Translations under genes and position numbers: made by a program | Part shown: positions 25,282-33,955 of the stretch, in pieces | Layout: each line of letters starts with the position of its first letter | How positions within the stretch are numbered: the first letter of the stretch is position 1 | Source of the DNA: Oscillospiraceae bacterium | Lineage (GTDB): Bacteria > Bacillota > Clostridia > Oscillospirales > Ruminococcaceae | Direction of reading: 5' to 3' | Assembly: GCA_009778065.1 (NCBI GenBank) | Contig: WRKM01000001.1 | Coordinates: 1 to 64,000 of the forward strand | DNA: 64,000 bases | The notes under the pieces: model-generated | Seen by the model: the letters and a program-made list of their open reading frames with translations, nothing else | Told to the model about the DNA's origin: nothing | The model's database searches: none

Positions 25282-26604
25282 ATGAAATTAAAAAGACTGC
25301 TTGCAGTTTTAGTGGCTTGCACGATGGTTGCAGGTCTTGCGACAATTTCAACAATCACCGCAAGTGCGGAAGACGTTTACACTGTAGACTTAGAAAAAGA
25401 ATTGGCTTCAATTCTGAGTTTTGACGGTTCGGGAGAAGCGAGAGGGTTTTTCTTACAACAAGCCGGAAACCCTGTAATGGATTATGACGGCGGAATCAGT
25501 ATCTCCGGCAGACAGCAAAACCACTTTACTCTTGACTTTATTTTCGCAAACTTCCCGGCGGGCGACTACACTATCGCGATTTCTTATGCATCAGAAAGTG
25601 CAGTTCGTTTTTCCGTTTGCGGCGTTGAACCCGACTATGTTATAGCAAAATTCGGCTCAACACCAAGTGTCGATGGCGTGGGTACTGTCACTTTCGACGT
25701 TACCGTTAACCGTAACGGAATGGTTGACGGCGGTGCTTACAACCGTGCTCGTCTCAGAACCGGTCAAAGTGGCACTCCCGCGGAAGATAATGCAGATTTC
25801 ACTATAACTGAAATTACAATTTCCGGCGCTAACTTTGCCGCTCCCGAATATCCCGATGATTTAGCTGACCTTGGCGACATCGAAGTACCGGAAGTAGCTC
25901 CTGTAGAGTTTAATGAAGTAGGTTTTGACCTCGATATTCAACCTTGGTCTTTCGGCGGCGCATATGTAAGTAATGCACTTCTTACAGCCGGTGAATCCTA
26001 CAAGTTGGTTTTCGATGCTGTTTTCGGTTCTAACGGCGGCGTCCGCGTAAGATACGCAGACCTTGATGAAGATAGCAACAGTGTCAACCAGATTCCTTAT
26101 AACGCTGACTTAGACGATGCACCCGATGGAACAGAAGGACTCACCTATGGTCAGATTCCCGCTTATTTCTTACCCGATGACGACCGTACCGACGGTTCTG
26201 TTTATACCTTTACTGTAGACTTTGTTCATGAGCCGTTCGCTAATGATGACATTATAACAAATGTTATCTGCATCTTCGGCGCACAAGGTAATGACGACTT
26301 TGAAGTAAAGAGCATAGCTGTATTTAATGCGGCAGGCGAATTAGTTGCACAATTAGGCGATGCTGCTTCTCCCGAAGTGGTAGCTCCCGAAGTGGTAGCT
26401 CCTGAAGTAGTAGCTCCTGAAGTGATAGCTCCCGAAGTGATAGCTCCCGAAGTGATAGCTCCTGAAGTAGTAACTCCCACAGCTCCCGCTCCTGCTCCTG
26501 ATGGCAGTGGTGATGTAAACGAAAAAACAAGCGTAGCTCTCCTTTCAATCGTTCCCGCTCTTGCGGCAACAGCAGTAGCTGTAGTTACACGTAAAAGGAA
26601 ATAA
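25282..26604 (+). CDS. Secreted two-domain surface protein with PEVVA repeats and anchor tail
   Basis: The 440-aa protein has a signal peptide (cleavage about ASA, residue 29), a beta-rich N-terminal domain, and a second domain (IQPWSFGGAYV...GVRVRYADLD...GQIPAYF). The second domain is homologous to the domain of the preceding gene's product. Seven exact 5-residue repeats (APEVV/APEVI type) form a stalk. The C-terminus is GDVNEKTSVALL + hydrophobic segment + RKRK. NEKTS resembles the NPxTN class of sortase B signals with Pro lost. The start at 25282 follows GGAGG. A carbohydrate-binding role is possible but not shown. Confidence 0.72.
   Translation: MKLKRLLAVLVACTMVAGLATISTITASAEDVYTVDLEKELASILSFDGSGEARGFFLQQAGNPVMDYDGGISISGRQQNHFTLDFIFANFPAGDYTIAISYASESAVRFSVCGVEPDYVIAKFGSTPSVDGVGTVTFDVTVNRNGMVDGGAYNRARLRTGQSGTPAEDNADFTITEITISGANFAAPEYPDDLADLGDIEVPEVAPVEFNEVGFDLDIQPWSFGGAYVSNALLTAGESYKLVFDAVFGSNGGVRVRYADLDEDSNSVNQIPYNADLDDAPDGTEGLTYGQIPAYFLPDDDRTDGSVYTFTVDFVHEPFANDDIITNVICIFGAQGNDDFEVKSIAVFNAAGELVAQLGDAASPEVVAPEVVAPEVVAPEVIAPEVIAPEVIAPEVVTPTAPAPAPDGSGDVNEKTSVALLSIVPALAATAVAVVTRKRK
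26371..26475 (+). repeat. Seven tandem 15-bp repeats inside the surface-protein gene
   Basis: Seven in-frame copies of 15 bp (type CCCGAAGTGGTAGCT) encode PEVVA/PEVIA units. Copies differ at third positions and at GTA/ATA, giving a short rod or wall-spanning stalk. Such repeats can change copy number. Confidence 0.95.
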
Positions 26605-26619
26605 TAACTAAAAATAAAG

Positions 26620-26652
26620 CTTTCCCCCTCAGTAATGAGGGGGAAGTTTTTT
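26620..26652 (+). terminator. Terminator after surface-protein gene 3
   Basis: Stem TTCCCCCTCA (26622-26631) pairs with 26636-26645, with a 4-nt loop, followed by GTTTTTT. Confidence 0.9.
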
Positions 26653-26659
26653 GTGGAAA

Positions 26660-27040
26660 TTATTCAAGCTCGATTTTATCTTTATTTCGGCTTTTCATCG
26701 AGGCTTCAATTTCTTTCTTTGCGGAATCTTTCTCAAACAAATGTTTCAGCGAATACGCTTCCCCTATGTCCGTTACGTCAATTTGCCGTATAACGCCGTC
26801 TTTAGTGAGCCATGGTAGGGCTTTTTTCATTTTTTTGATAATCGTAAAAACTTTCGCCTGTGTCATTTGCTCGATTGATTCATACCCGGAATACTGCCTA
26901 TGTGTAAATCCGTTTTGAAGCATAAACTTTTTTATATCACCCCACGCACGCTTATAACTGCTCGGTTTAGGGTAAGCGGCTTTCAAAGCCTTATCGTCCA
27001 AATCAAAATTTATTGCTTTTTTGATTTTCTTAGTAGCCAT
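26660..27040 (-). CDS. VapD-family endoribonuclease-like protein
   Basis: The 126-aa protein matches the VapD pattern: an N-terminal NFDLDDKALKAAYP strand, then GDIKKFMLQNGFTHRQYSGYES and KKMKKALPWL. VapD proteins share the Cas2 ferredoxin-like fold and act as mRNA interferases in some bacteria. There are no cas genes here. A charged ~25-residue C-terminal tail is extra. It follows an unrecognised 114-aa gene by 8 bp on the same strand, as expected for a toxin-antitoxin pair, and shares the strong promoter at 27435-27463. Confidence 0.75.
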   Translation of the reverse strand: MATKKIKKAINFDLDDKALKAAYPKPSSYKRAWGDIKKFMLQNGFTHRQYSGYESIEQMTQAKVFTIIKKMKKALPWLTKDGVIRQIDVTDIGEAYSLKHLFEKDSAKKEIEASMKSRNKDKIELE

Positions 27041-27048
27041 TTTGCTCC

Positions 27049-27393
27049 TTATGAAACCGATTTTCCGATTTCAAATTCCTCTAAAATATCCTCAATACTG
27101 TAATCATTGGGATTATCGCTTCCATAAGTATCCCCGTAAAGATATTTTAAAACATTATCGGTAAACCATTTTTTATCGGTATATTCATCAATCGCAAGCC
27201 AAATTTTAGCATAGTGGTCTTTATTTTTCATTGCAGGCGCGAAATATATTATTGTTCCGTCGGCTTCCATGCGCTTTTGCATGTCCGCATATTTGACAAA
27301 GCCGTTGTCAAGACTGTCATATATTTCTTCCAGCGCATATTTCCCCTCTGCTTTAATTTTTTCTTCATTAAGCCTAAGCTCGACCTTACGCAT
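27049..27393 (-). CDS. Putative antitoxin or partner of VapD
   Basis: The 114-aa acidic protein is not a family I recognise. It starts MRKVELRLNEEKI and has an alternating charged pattern with YEEIYDSLD-like helices and a DYSIEDILEEFEIG C-terminus. It has no signal peptide, membrane segment or visible DNA-binding motif. It is the first gene of a two-gene unit, 8 bp before vapD, so it is a plausible antidote. That role is inferred from position only. A G-rich ribosome-binding site (GGGGG) lies 10 bases before the ATG. Confidence 0.55.
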   Translation of the reverse strand: MRKVELRLNEEKIKAEGKYALEEIYDSLDNGFVKYADMQKRMEADGTIIYFAPAMKNKDHYAKIWLAIDEYTDKKWFTDNVLKYLYGDTYGSDNPNDYSIEDILEEFEIGKSVS

Positions 27394-27434
27394 AAAGATT
27401 ACCCCCGGTTAGTTTAATTTAATAATTCACTTAC

Positions 27435-27463
27435 ATTATACACGCTTTTCTCAATAATGTCAA
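27435..27463 (-). promoter_or_regulatory. Promoter of the VapD cassette
   Basis: TTGACA (27463-27458), exactly 17 bp, TATAAT (27440-27435) on the minus strand; all twelve positions match consensus. Confidence 0.85.
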
Positions 27464-27511
27464 ACGTCCTTTTTCTTTTTTTATTTCGTCCCTTGTTTAG
27501 ACAATTTTTTT

Positions 27512-27550
27512 ACCGCCTGTTTGCTAAAATGATAGAAGCAGGCGGTTTTT
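27512..27550 (+). terminator. Terminator-like hairpin upstream of spoIIAA
   Basis: ACCGCCTG (27512-27519) pairs with CAGGCGGT (27539-27546), extended by a few A-T pairs, and is followed by TTTTATATTT. No plus-strand gene ends just upstream, so it could end a short RNA or attenuate the spoIIA leader. Confidence 0.6.
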
Positions 27551-27601
27551 ATATTTAGTCACCGCTGACCTACATCGTAACAAAAGGAGGGTCATTAAGA
27601 T

Positions 27602-27919
27602 TTGGAAATAATAAACAGCGGTGACAGTATGACTGTCATGCTTTCGGGCGAGTTAGACCACCACAGCTTTAAATCAATGCGCGGTGTAATCGACGCGCAG
27701 ATAGAGACCCATACTCCGAAACTTTTAATACTTGATTTTGAAGGTGTTAAATTCATGGACAGTTCGGGAATCGGGCTTATATTAGGACGCAGACGAATCA
27801 CCGAAGGATTCGGCGGAACAGTAAGAATTAAAAACGCGGGAGGTTATGTCGAAAAGCTCATTAACCTCGCGGGACTTTCCTCTATGATAATGAAACAGGA
27901 GAATAAATTAAAGCTATGA
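27602..27919 (+). CDS. spoIIAA: Anti-sigma-F factor antagonist SpoIIAA
   Basis: This STAS protein frees sigma-F in the forespore by binding SpoIIAB. The 105-aa length is close to B. subtilis SpoIIAA (117). The signature LSGELDHH is present, and the phospho-acceptor serine lies in FMDSSGIGLILGR. The start is probably TTG at 27602, behind GGAGG at 27586-27590. An alternative ATG at 27629 would remove the first beta strand. It overlaps spoIIAB by 4 bp in the standard spoIIAA-AB-sigF order, which marks the organism as an endospore former. Confidence 0.95.
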   Translation: MEIINSGDSMTVMLSGELDHHSFKSMRGVIDAQIETHTPKLLILDFEGVKFMDSSGIGLILGRRRITEGFGGTVRIKNAGGYVEKLINLAGLSSMIMKQENKLKL

Positions 27920-28353
27920 ATATAAATAACTACTTTAGGCTTGTCATTCCCGGCTACTCGCGGAACGAGTCGTTTGCCCGTGCGGCGGCGGCGGCGTTTG
28001 CGGCACAGCTTGACCCCACGGTCGAGGAAATAAACGATATTAAAGCGGCGGTCAGCGAAGCCGTCACAAACTGTATAGTCCACGCCTATCCCGATAAAAT
28101 CGGTGATATTGAAATGGTAGCGCGTATTTTAGACGGGGATATTTTCTACATACGAATTAAAGACAAGGGTTGCGGTATAGCCGATATAAAACAAGCTATG
28201 ACGCCTCTTTTCAGTACGTGTGAGGAAGGAGAACGCGCGGGCTTGGGGTTTGCGGTGATGGGGAGTTTTATGGACGCTCTTCGCGTTACCTCGCGCCTCG
28301 GAAAAGGGACAAGCGTCATTATGACAAAGCGCGTAAAGTCGAAAAATGAATAG
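27916..28353 (+). CDS. spoIIAB: Anti-sigma-F factor / serine kinase SpoIIAB
   Basis: SpoIIAB holds sigma-F inactive and phosphorylates SpoIIAA. The 145-aa GHKL-type kinase has the N box EAVTNCIVHAY, the G1 box IKDKGCGIADI and the lid/G2 segment ERAGLGFAVMGSFMD. It overlaps spoIIAA by 4 bp and sigF by 8 bp, so the three proteins are translationally coupled. Confidence 0.97.
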   Translation: MNINNYFRLVIPGYSRNESFARAAAAAFAAQLDPTVEEINDIKAAVSEAVTNCIVHAYPDKIGDIEMVARILDGDIFYIRIKDKGCGIADIKQAMTPLFSTCEEGERAGLGFAVMGSFMDALRVTSRLGKGTSVIMTKRVKSKNE

Positions 28354-28996
28354 AATGGATGATGAATTCGCTCGGCTTAACTTAGGGCTGGTTCACTCGC
28401 TCGCAAATCGGTTCAGAAGCAGAGGTATCGAATATGAGGAACTGTTTTCGGCAGGCTGTGTAGGACTTGTAAAAGCGGCAAAGAACTTCGATGAAACCCG
28501 CGGTTTACAGTTTTCGACCTATGCTGTGCCTGTGATTTTGGGCGAAATAAAACGCCTCTTTCGTGACGGAGGCGCAGTTAAAGTAAGCAGAGGGTTAAAA
28601 GAACTGTCGCTAAAGGTCGTCCGTGTACGCGAGCAATTAGCGGCATACGGCGAAGAGCCGCGAATCTCGGATATTGCAACCGCACTCGATATAACCGTAG
28701 AACAGGTCAGTGAAGCGTTATCTGTAAATCTTCCGCCCGTTTCACTAACCGACAGCGATGAATCGGGGAACGAATACGACCTGCCCGTGGACGCCCCTCA
28801 AACGAAAATCACGGAACTGATTGCTTTAAAACAAACCCTCGGCAGACTTGAAGCGGAAGACAGGAGACTCATAGTCATGCGTTATTGGGGGAATAAAACG
28901 CAGGGCGAAACAGGTGTGGCTTTAGGTATGAGCCAGGTGCAGGTGTCGAGACGGGAGAAGAAAATTTTAGAAGAATTACGCAAGCAATTAGTTTAA
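28346..28996 (+). CDS. sigF: RNA polymerase sigma-F factor
   Basis: This is the first forespore-specific sigma factor. The 216-aa protein has region 2 (YEELFSAGCVGLVKAAKNFDETRGLQFSTYAVP) with the core-binding and -10 recognition helices. Region 3 is at about 80-130, and a region 4 helix-turn-helix covers the end (TQGETGVALGMSQVQVSRREKKIL). The gene lies in the canonical spoIIA operon. Its last 9 bp overlap the end of the convergent CapA-like gene. Confidence 0.96.
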   Translation: MNRMDDEFARLNLGLVHSLANRFRSRGIEYEELFSAGCVGLVKAAKNFDETRGLQFSTYAVPVILGEIKRLFRDGGAVKVSRGLKELSLKVVRVREQLAAYGEEPRISDIATALDITVEQVSEALSVNLPPVSLTDSDESGNEYDLPVDAPQTKITELIALKQTLGRLEAEDRRLIVMRYWGNKTQGETGVALGMSQVQVSRREKKILEELRKQLV

Positions 28997-30256
28997 TACT
29001 AAAAATTCCTCGCTCACATTATTATTCAAGACCTCGTATATGTAGTCATAGCTGAAATGCCCGAACTCTTTTACTCCATGCGCCGCGGCAAGCTCAGGTG
29101 TATATTCCGAAAGAGGATAAATTCTGATAAATCCGTATTTACTGTCATAATGGGTTATCGTGGGCGTAAGAAGAACATCTTTTATCTGCGCTTCCCTCGT
29201 TTGACTGTTAACGGCTACTTCAAAACTTAAAACCCCGCCAATCATTGTCTGCGGCTTGTCCTGCGCGGAAATAAAATTCGCAAGAGAATAGGCAACGAGG
29301 CTTATCCCGCCGTCAACACGCTCTATGTATTCAATATCGCGCAAAACATGCGGGTGTGTTCCGAGGATTATATCCGCACCCGCGTCTGCCATTCGCTTCG
29401 CCGCGGCACGCTGATACGGTTCGATTTTATCATAATCTTCCTGTCCCCAGTGCAGAAGCACAACACAGACATCGGAAATTCCTTTTGCACGGGCGATTTC
29501 AATTTCTAAAGTATCTAAATCTTTTGCATCACCGATTTCAAGAGGGCTTCCGGCAGGAAGAACCAGTCCGTTTAAATGCTCCGTATAGGACAAAAACGAG
29601 AAAGTTATACCGTTTATTTCTTTGGTACGAATATTCTTTCTGTCCTCTTTATCGTAATACGCCCCCACAACAACAACATCGTCTTTGGTTCTCCAGTAAT
29701 CAAGACAGGCACTCAGCCCCTCCGCCCCCTTGTCAAGTGTGTGGTTGTTGGCAATCCCGAAAACATTAAAGCCCATTTCAATCATGAAGTCGCCCAGCGC
29801 AACAGGGCTGTTGAAAGAAGGCCATGACGACGGCGGAAAGATGTCATTACAAATCAGCGTTTCTTGATTAATAATTGCTAACTCACGCCCTGCAATTAAC
29901 TCAAAGACGTTTTCATATGCGGGTGAAAAATCATAGCTGTTTTCAGCGTTGTTCATTCGTCTGTTTGCCTGGCTGTAAATCGGCTGATGAATTAAGTTGT
30001 CGCCTACGGCAACGGCGCGGACGATTAGTTGTTCAGGTTCGGGCGGCGGCTCGTCCTCATGCGGGACGCCGAGGTCGGGCTTGTCGTCAATTTCTTCGGA
30101 CGGTACTTCGAGGATGTCTCCCACGCTAATAGCCGGTTCGTCATTCGATACATCAATACCGCCGGACTCCGTGCCGTGTTCTGAGACACCGCACGAAGCC
30201 GAAAGTATAAAAGGAAAAACTATAAAAAACGATGCAAGTTTTTTTATATAATTCAT
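28988..30256 (-). CDS. CapA/PgsA-type lipoprotein (poly-gamma-glutamate metallophosphoesterase fold)
   Basis: The 422-aa protein has a lipobox LSASC, a Pro/Glu/Asp-rich linker, and a CapA domain with the metallophosphatase-like motifs AVGDNLIH, NQETLIC, NNHTLDKG and HWGQEDY...GTHPHVLRDIEY. In Bacillus, CapA/PgsA helps export or anchor poly-gamma-glutamate, but many Clostridia carry stand-alone CapA proteins with unknown substrate. No capBC is here. It is the last gene of the pheST transcription unit, 24 bp after the SurA/PrsA-like gene. Confidence 0.9.
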   Translation of the reverse strand: MNYIKKLASFFIVFPFILSASCGVSEHGTESGGIDVSNDEPAISVGDILEVPSEEIDDKPDLGVPHEDEPPPEPEQLIVRAVAVGDNLIHQPIYSQANRRMNNAENSYDFSPAYENVFELIAGRELAIINQETLICNDIFPPSSWPSFNSPVALGDFMIEMGFNVFGIANNHTLDKGAEGLSACLDYWRTKDDVVVVGAYYDKEDRKNIRTKEINGITFSFLSYTEHLNGLVLPAGSPLEIGDAKDLDTLEIEIARAKGISDVCVVLLHWGQEDYDKIEPYQRAAAKRMADAGADIILGTHPHVLRDIEYIERVDGGISLVAYSLANFISAQDKPQTMIGGVLSFEVAVNSQTREAQIKDVLLTPTITHYDSKYGFIRIYPLSEYTPELAAAHGVKEFGHFSYDYIYEVLNNNVSEEFLVLN

Positions 30257-30280
30257 ATTATTACTTTAAAAACCTCTTTT

Positions 30281-31510
30281 TTACCACATCGGTTGTAACA
30301 GTCCTCTTTTTGCGGCTGTTTCGGGTTTATATCTCTTAATCGCGGCGTCATTTAAGGTAATTGCCACAGAATCTGCACGGACGCTTATTTTCTCCCGCAT
30401 TTCGTCACCCTTTAGCTCTAAAAGAAGTGATTTAATTACATCTTCATTAAACCAGTCCTCACGCTCTAACACATCGAGCCGTTGTAAAAGGTATGTCGCT
30501 TCAAAATCCTCCGAGCGGAAAATCGCCGCCGTGTTTATCTCCATATCAAAAAGGAAAGCGGTTACATCGGGCGGAATATAATAGAATGAATCTCTCTTCT
30601 CGGCTAAGTCGTGTAGGTTGTCGTCGGCGGCTTCCCAGCCGTCGAAATCAGGTTCGTCAGATTCCGGTTCAGCTTCGGGGTCGGTCGGCTCTTCGGTGGG
30701 AACGCCGTCCCCTGCATCGGAGCCATAATCATCCGTATCTTCTTCAAAACCCTCATCACGCATATTGACGTAAGAAGAATAGCTGTTATAAATCGCCGTG
30801 AAGGACTCGCCTTCGTTAAGTCTCGCGGCATAACCTTCCAACGTACTTTCGAGTTCCTGAAGCTGCTCCTCACTCAACTCCCCGTCCATTCCCTCAATCA
30901 TACGAAACCGCGCATAATCAGCGGTAAGGAGTGCGTCAATCTCTTCTCTCGAAACCTCCTGTGTCCCGTTCTCGCCGTAAATTGCCTCGAAAACCCTTTC
31001 TAACATGAGGTCATTAGTAAAAATAGCGGTAAGCGACTCTCTTCCGACGCCTATATCCTCATAGAACTCGCCCCATGTGCCATAGTCTAAGGAATACCTG
31101 TTAAGGTCTTCGTTACTTCCCCTGAATGACTCTACACTGTTGCGAATAAAAATCTCATCGTCCATTGTCAGCGACAGACCGAGTTCGCCGAACATAATCT
31201 CCGCAACTCTCCTCTCGCGGAGTATTTCGACAGTTCTGTCATTGACCCAGTCCCCGAAAGCCTTTCCGTCTATGCTCGCATGTTTAAAATAATCGAAGTT
31301 CTCGTCATATACGTCAACTTCGGGGTTATCTCTATTGAACATATCCGCGCCTTCTTGCGCCGCCCTGATTTGCTCGTAAATGTATTCTCCGGCTCTTATT
31401 TGTTCGCCGTCTGCGGTCAGGGCGTTTCTTGTATCGGCGCAAGCAGAAAGCCCTATAACGCCGAAAAGCATCGTTACCGCTGTGATTATGGCGGTTATTC
31501 TTGTTTTCAT
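30281..31510 (-). CDS. SurA/PrsA-like chaperone lipoprotein
   Basis: The 409-aa protein has a lipobox GLSAC and a SurA/trigger-factor-type helical chaperone domain (residues ~25-230) with long amphipathic helices. An acidic low-complexity patch is near residues 265-290, and a C-terminal ~100-residue helical part completes the fold. I see no complete parvulin rotamase domain, so it is probably a holdase and not an isomerase. It lies 26 bp after pheT on the same strand. The functional link to pheST is not obvious. Confidence 0.7.
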   Translation of the reverse strand: MKTRITAIITAVTMLFGVIGLSACADTRNALTADGEQIRAGEYIYEQIRAAQEGADMFNRDNPEVDVYDENFDYFKHASIDGKAFGDWVNDRTVEILRERRVAEIMFGELGLSLTMDDEIFIRNSVESFRGSNEDLNRYSLDYGTWGEFYEDIGVGRESLTAIFTNDLMLERVFEAIYGENGTQEVSREEIDALLTADYARFRMIEGMDGELSEEQLQELESTLEGYAARLNEGESFTAIYNSYSSYVNMRDEGFEEDTDDYGSDAGDGVPTEEPTDPEAEPESDEPDFDGWEAADDNLHDLAEKRDSFYYIPPDVTAFLFDMEINTAAIFRSEDFEATYLLQRLDVLEREDWFNEDVIKSLLLELKGDEMREKISVRADSVAITLNDAAIKRYKPETAAKRGLLQPMW

Positions 31511-31536
31511 TTTTAAAGTTTCCTTTCTTTTGGTGT

Positions 31537-33933
31537 TTAAACTCGTAGATTTATCCCTTTTTGTTCAAGGGTGCGTAGGATTCTCGCTGTTGCCTTATCG
31601 GTCTCCTCATCGGTCAGCGTAGAATCCGACTTACGGAAAATCAGTTTATATGATAAGCTTTTCTTCCCATCGGGGATTTGAGAACCCGAATAGGTGTCGA
31701 AGAGCGTCAGCCGCTCTAAATTCACGGCGGCGGCGGATATAAGCTCGGCGACTTTTCCGGCAGGCGTTTCCAAATCGCAGAGCAGGCTTAAATCCCTTGT
31801 CATGGACGGATATTTCGGCAGTGCTTTAAACCTCGGATTTTCGCGGCTGTATTGCATAAGCTTTTCTGTTTTTAACTCGCCGAGATAAATCCGTGTCCCT
31901 ATATCATAATTTTCGGCTACAGACGGATGAGCCTCGCCGATTATACCGATTACATCTCCGGAGGCGCTGATTTCGGCACAGCGACCGGGGTGATAAGAAT
32001 TGTCGGAGTCAAGCGGCGTAAATCTCGCCTTAATCTCAAAGCGTTCGTTTAACTCCTCGACTAAACCCTTTAAGCTCAAAAAATCTTCATTTTCACCGTA
32101 AAGCCCGATGCAAAGAATCTTACTTTCCGTTGGTAAGGCATCGTTTTTATCACTAATCGCCCGTCTGTAGACTGTCCCGATTTCATAAAAGCGTCCGTCA
32201 GGATTACGGTTATTATAATTACGCGAAATGACCTCAAGCATAGACGGAAGCATACTTGCACGCATTACGCCGGTTTCCTCGCCGAGCGGATTGCGAATAA
32301 CGACGCTTTCATCGGCAGTAACCGACACGCCCGCCTTTTCATAAGCCTTCGGAGAGATAAAGCTGAACGTCATGGTTTCATGACAGCCTTGACCCTGCAT
32401 TATTATACCCGTCTTCTTTAAGAACTCATCCTCCTTTGAAGCCTCGATTTCCGATAAAACCCGCGGCAGTGTCGCGCCGATTTCGTTGTAACCGTAAATT
32501 CGTGCTACCTCTTCGGCTATGTCACATTCGAGTTTTATATCCGTCCTTATACTCGGTACGACTATATGCCCGTCCTCTTTCTTAAATCCGAGCCGCGAGA
32601 GAATTTCGAGTTGGTCAGTCTCGGAAATATCCGAGCCGAGAATTGCGTTTATCCTGTTATAGTCATACTTCACACGTACAGGCTCTTTCTGCGAAAAATC
32701 TTCGTCAATTATAGTTTTTATTACCTGACCGCATCCGAGCAACTCCACAAGCTCAAGAGCGCGAAGCAGGGCGTTTTCCGCATTTGCGGGGTCAATGCCT
32801 TTCTCGAAACGTGAACTGGATTCGGTTCTTCTTCCTATTCTTTGCGCTGTTTTGCGTACCGAAACACCATCGAAGCACGCCGATTCAAAAACTACTTCTT
32901 TTGTGTCGTCATTAATACCGCTAAATTCGCCGCCCATAACTCCCGCTATCGCTATGGGCTTTTTGCTGTCGGCTATAACCAACGCTTCACCGCTCAAAAT
33001 TCGCTCCTCACCGTCAAGTAAAACGATTTTCTCTTTATCCGAAGCGTTCCTCACAATGATTTCATCGCCCTCGACATAGCGTTTATCAAAAGCGTGCATG
33101 GGGTGTCCGTATTCGAGCATGACGAAATTAGTTATATCCACAAGGTTATTAATCGCCCGAACGCCCGAAGCGCGAAGTCTTTCCGCGAGCCAACGCGGCG
33201 ACGGTTCGATTTTCACATTTTTTACTACAGCCGCCATATAACGGGAGCAAAGGCTCTTATTTTCCACGCTGACCGTCAGCTCTAAGTCGCCCGAAATACC
33301 TGTAAATTTAGGTTTTTTAATATTTACGGGCAGATTAAAGGTCGCACCTGCTTCTTTTGCCAAGCCTATTACGGATAGGCAATCGGGACGATTATTGGTT
33401 ATTTCAAACTCGACGGCAATATCTTTTATTCCGAGAAACTCCGTAATATCCATACCGGGCGAGAGCTTTTCCGCTTCGGGGTCTCCGTCAAGAAGCAAAA
33501 TTCCGTTTGGGTCGGCATATGGCAGGTCGGCGATAGTAAGCCCCAACTCATCGTAATTACACATCATGCCCATACTTTCGATGCCGCGAAGCTTACCGCG
33601 TTTTATTTTTAAAACACTGCCGTCAGTACGGTTAAAAACAACGCCGCCCTCAAGCACAACGGGAACAAGCACACCCGCTGTCACGTTCTGCGCGCCTGTG
33701 ACTATCTGCACATTTTCACCTGTCCCGACATCAACCTGTGCAACCCACAGCTTATCGGAATCGGCGTGTTTTTCGATTGAAACAACCTTACCGCAGACAA
33801 TTTTTTCGAGTGGTGCGGACATATCCGTCCACTTCTCTACCTTAGAGCCGCTCATGGTCATTCCGAAAGCGAAATCTCCCACGGGTATATCGATTTTAAC
33901 ATAATCGTTAAGCCATTTTAATGATAAGTTCAA
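31537..33933 (-). CDS. pheT: Phenylalanyl-tRNA synthetase beta subunit
   Basis: This subunit binds tRNA and edits mischarged tyrosine in the alpha2-beta2 enzyme. At 798 aa it has the expected domain order: N-terminal EMAP/OB tRNA-binding domain (~40-150), B3/B4 editing domain (~210-380, with EYGHPMHAFD), B5 domain (~405-470), the catalytic-like core, and the C-terminal anticodon-binding FDX-ACB domain (~705-798). It follows pheS by 22 bp. Confidence 0.97.
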   Translation of the reverse strand: MNLSLKWLNDYVKIDIPVGDFAFGMTMSGSKVEKWTDMSAPLEKIVCGKVVSIEKHADSDKLWVAQVDVGTGENVQIVTGAQNVTAGVLVPVVLEGGVVFNRTDGSVLKIKRGKLRGIESMGMMCNYDELGLTIADLPYADPNGILLLDGDPEAEKLSPGMDITEFLGIKDIAVEFEITNNRPDCLSVIGLAKEAGATFNLPVNIKKPKFTGISGDLELTVSVENKSLCSRYMAAVVKNVKIEPSPRWLAERLRASGVRAINNLVDITNFVMLEYGHPMHAFDKRYVEGDEIIVRNASDKEKIVLLDGEERILSGEALVIADSKKPIAIAGVMGGEFSGINDDTKEVVFESACFDGVSVRKTAQRIGRRTESSSRFEKGIDPANAENALLRALELVELLGCGQVIKTIIDEDFSQKEPVRVKYDYNRINAILGSDISETDQLEILSRLGFKKEDGHIVVPSIRTDIKLECDIAEEVARIYGYNEIGATLPRVLSEIEASKEDEFLKKTGIIMQGQGCHETMTFSFISPKAYEKAGVSVTADESVVIRNPLGEETGVMRASMLPSMLEVISRNYNNRNPDGRFYEIGTVYRRAISDKNDALPTESKILCIGLYGENEDFLSLKGLVEELNERFEIKARFTPLDSDNSYHPGRCAEISASGDVIGIIGEAHPSVAENYDIGTRIYLGELKTEKLMQYSRENPRFKALPKYPSMTRDLSLLCDLETPAGKVAELISAAAVNLERLTLFDTYSGSQIPDGKKSLSYKLIFRKSDSTLTDEETDKATARILRTLEQKGINLRV

Positions 33934-33955
33934 TTTCTATCTCTCCTTGCTTGCT

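Noticed and set aside
26660-27040. Cas2
   Set aside because: The fold is related, but there are no other cas genes or array, and the sequence fits VapD better.
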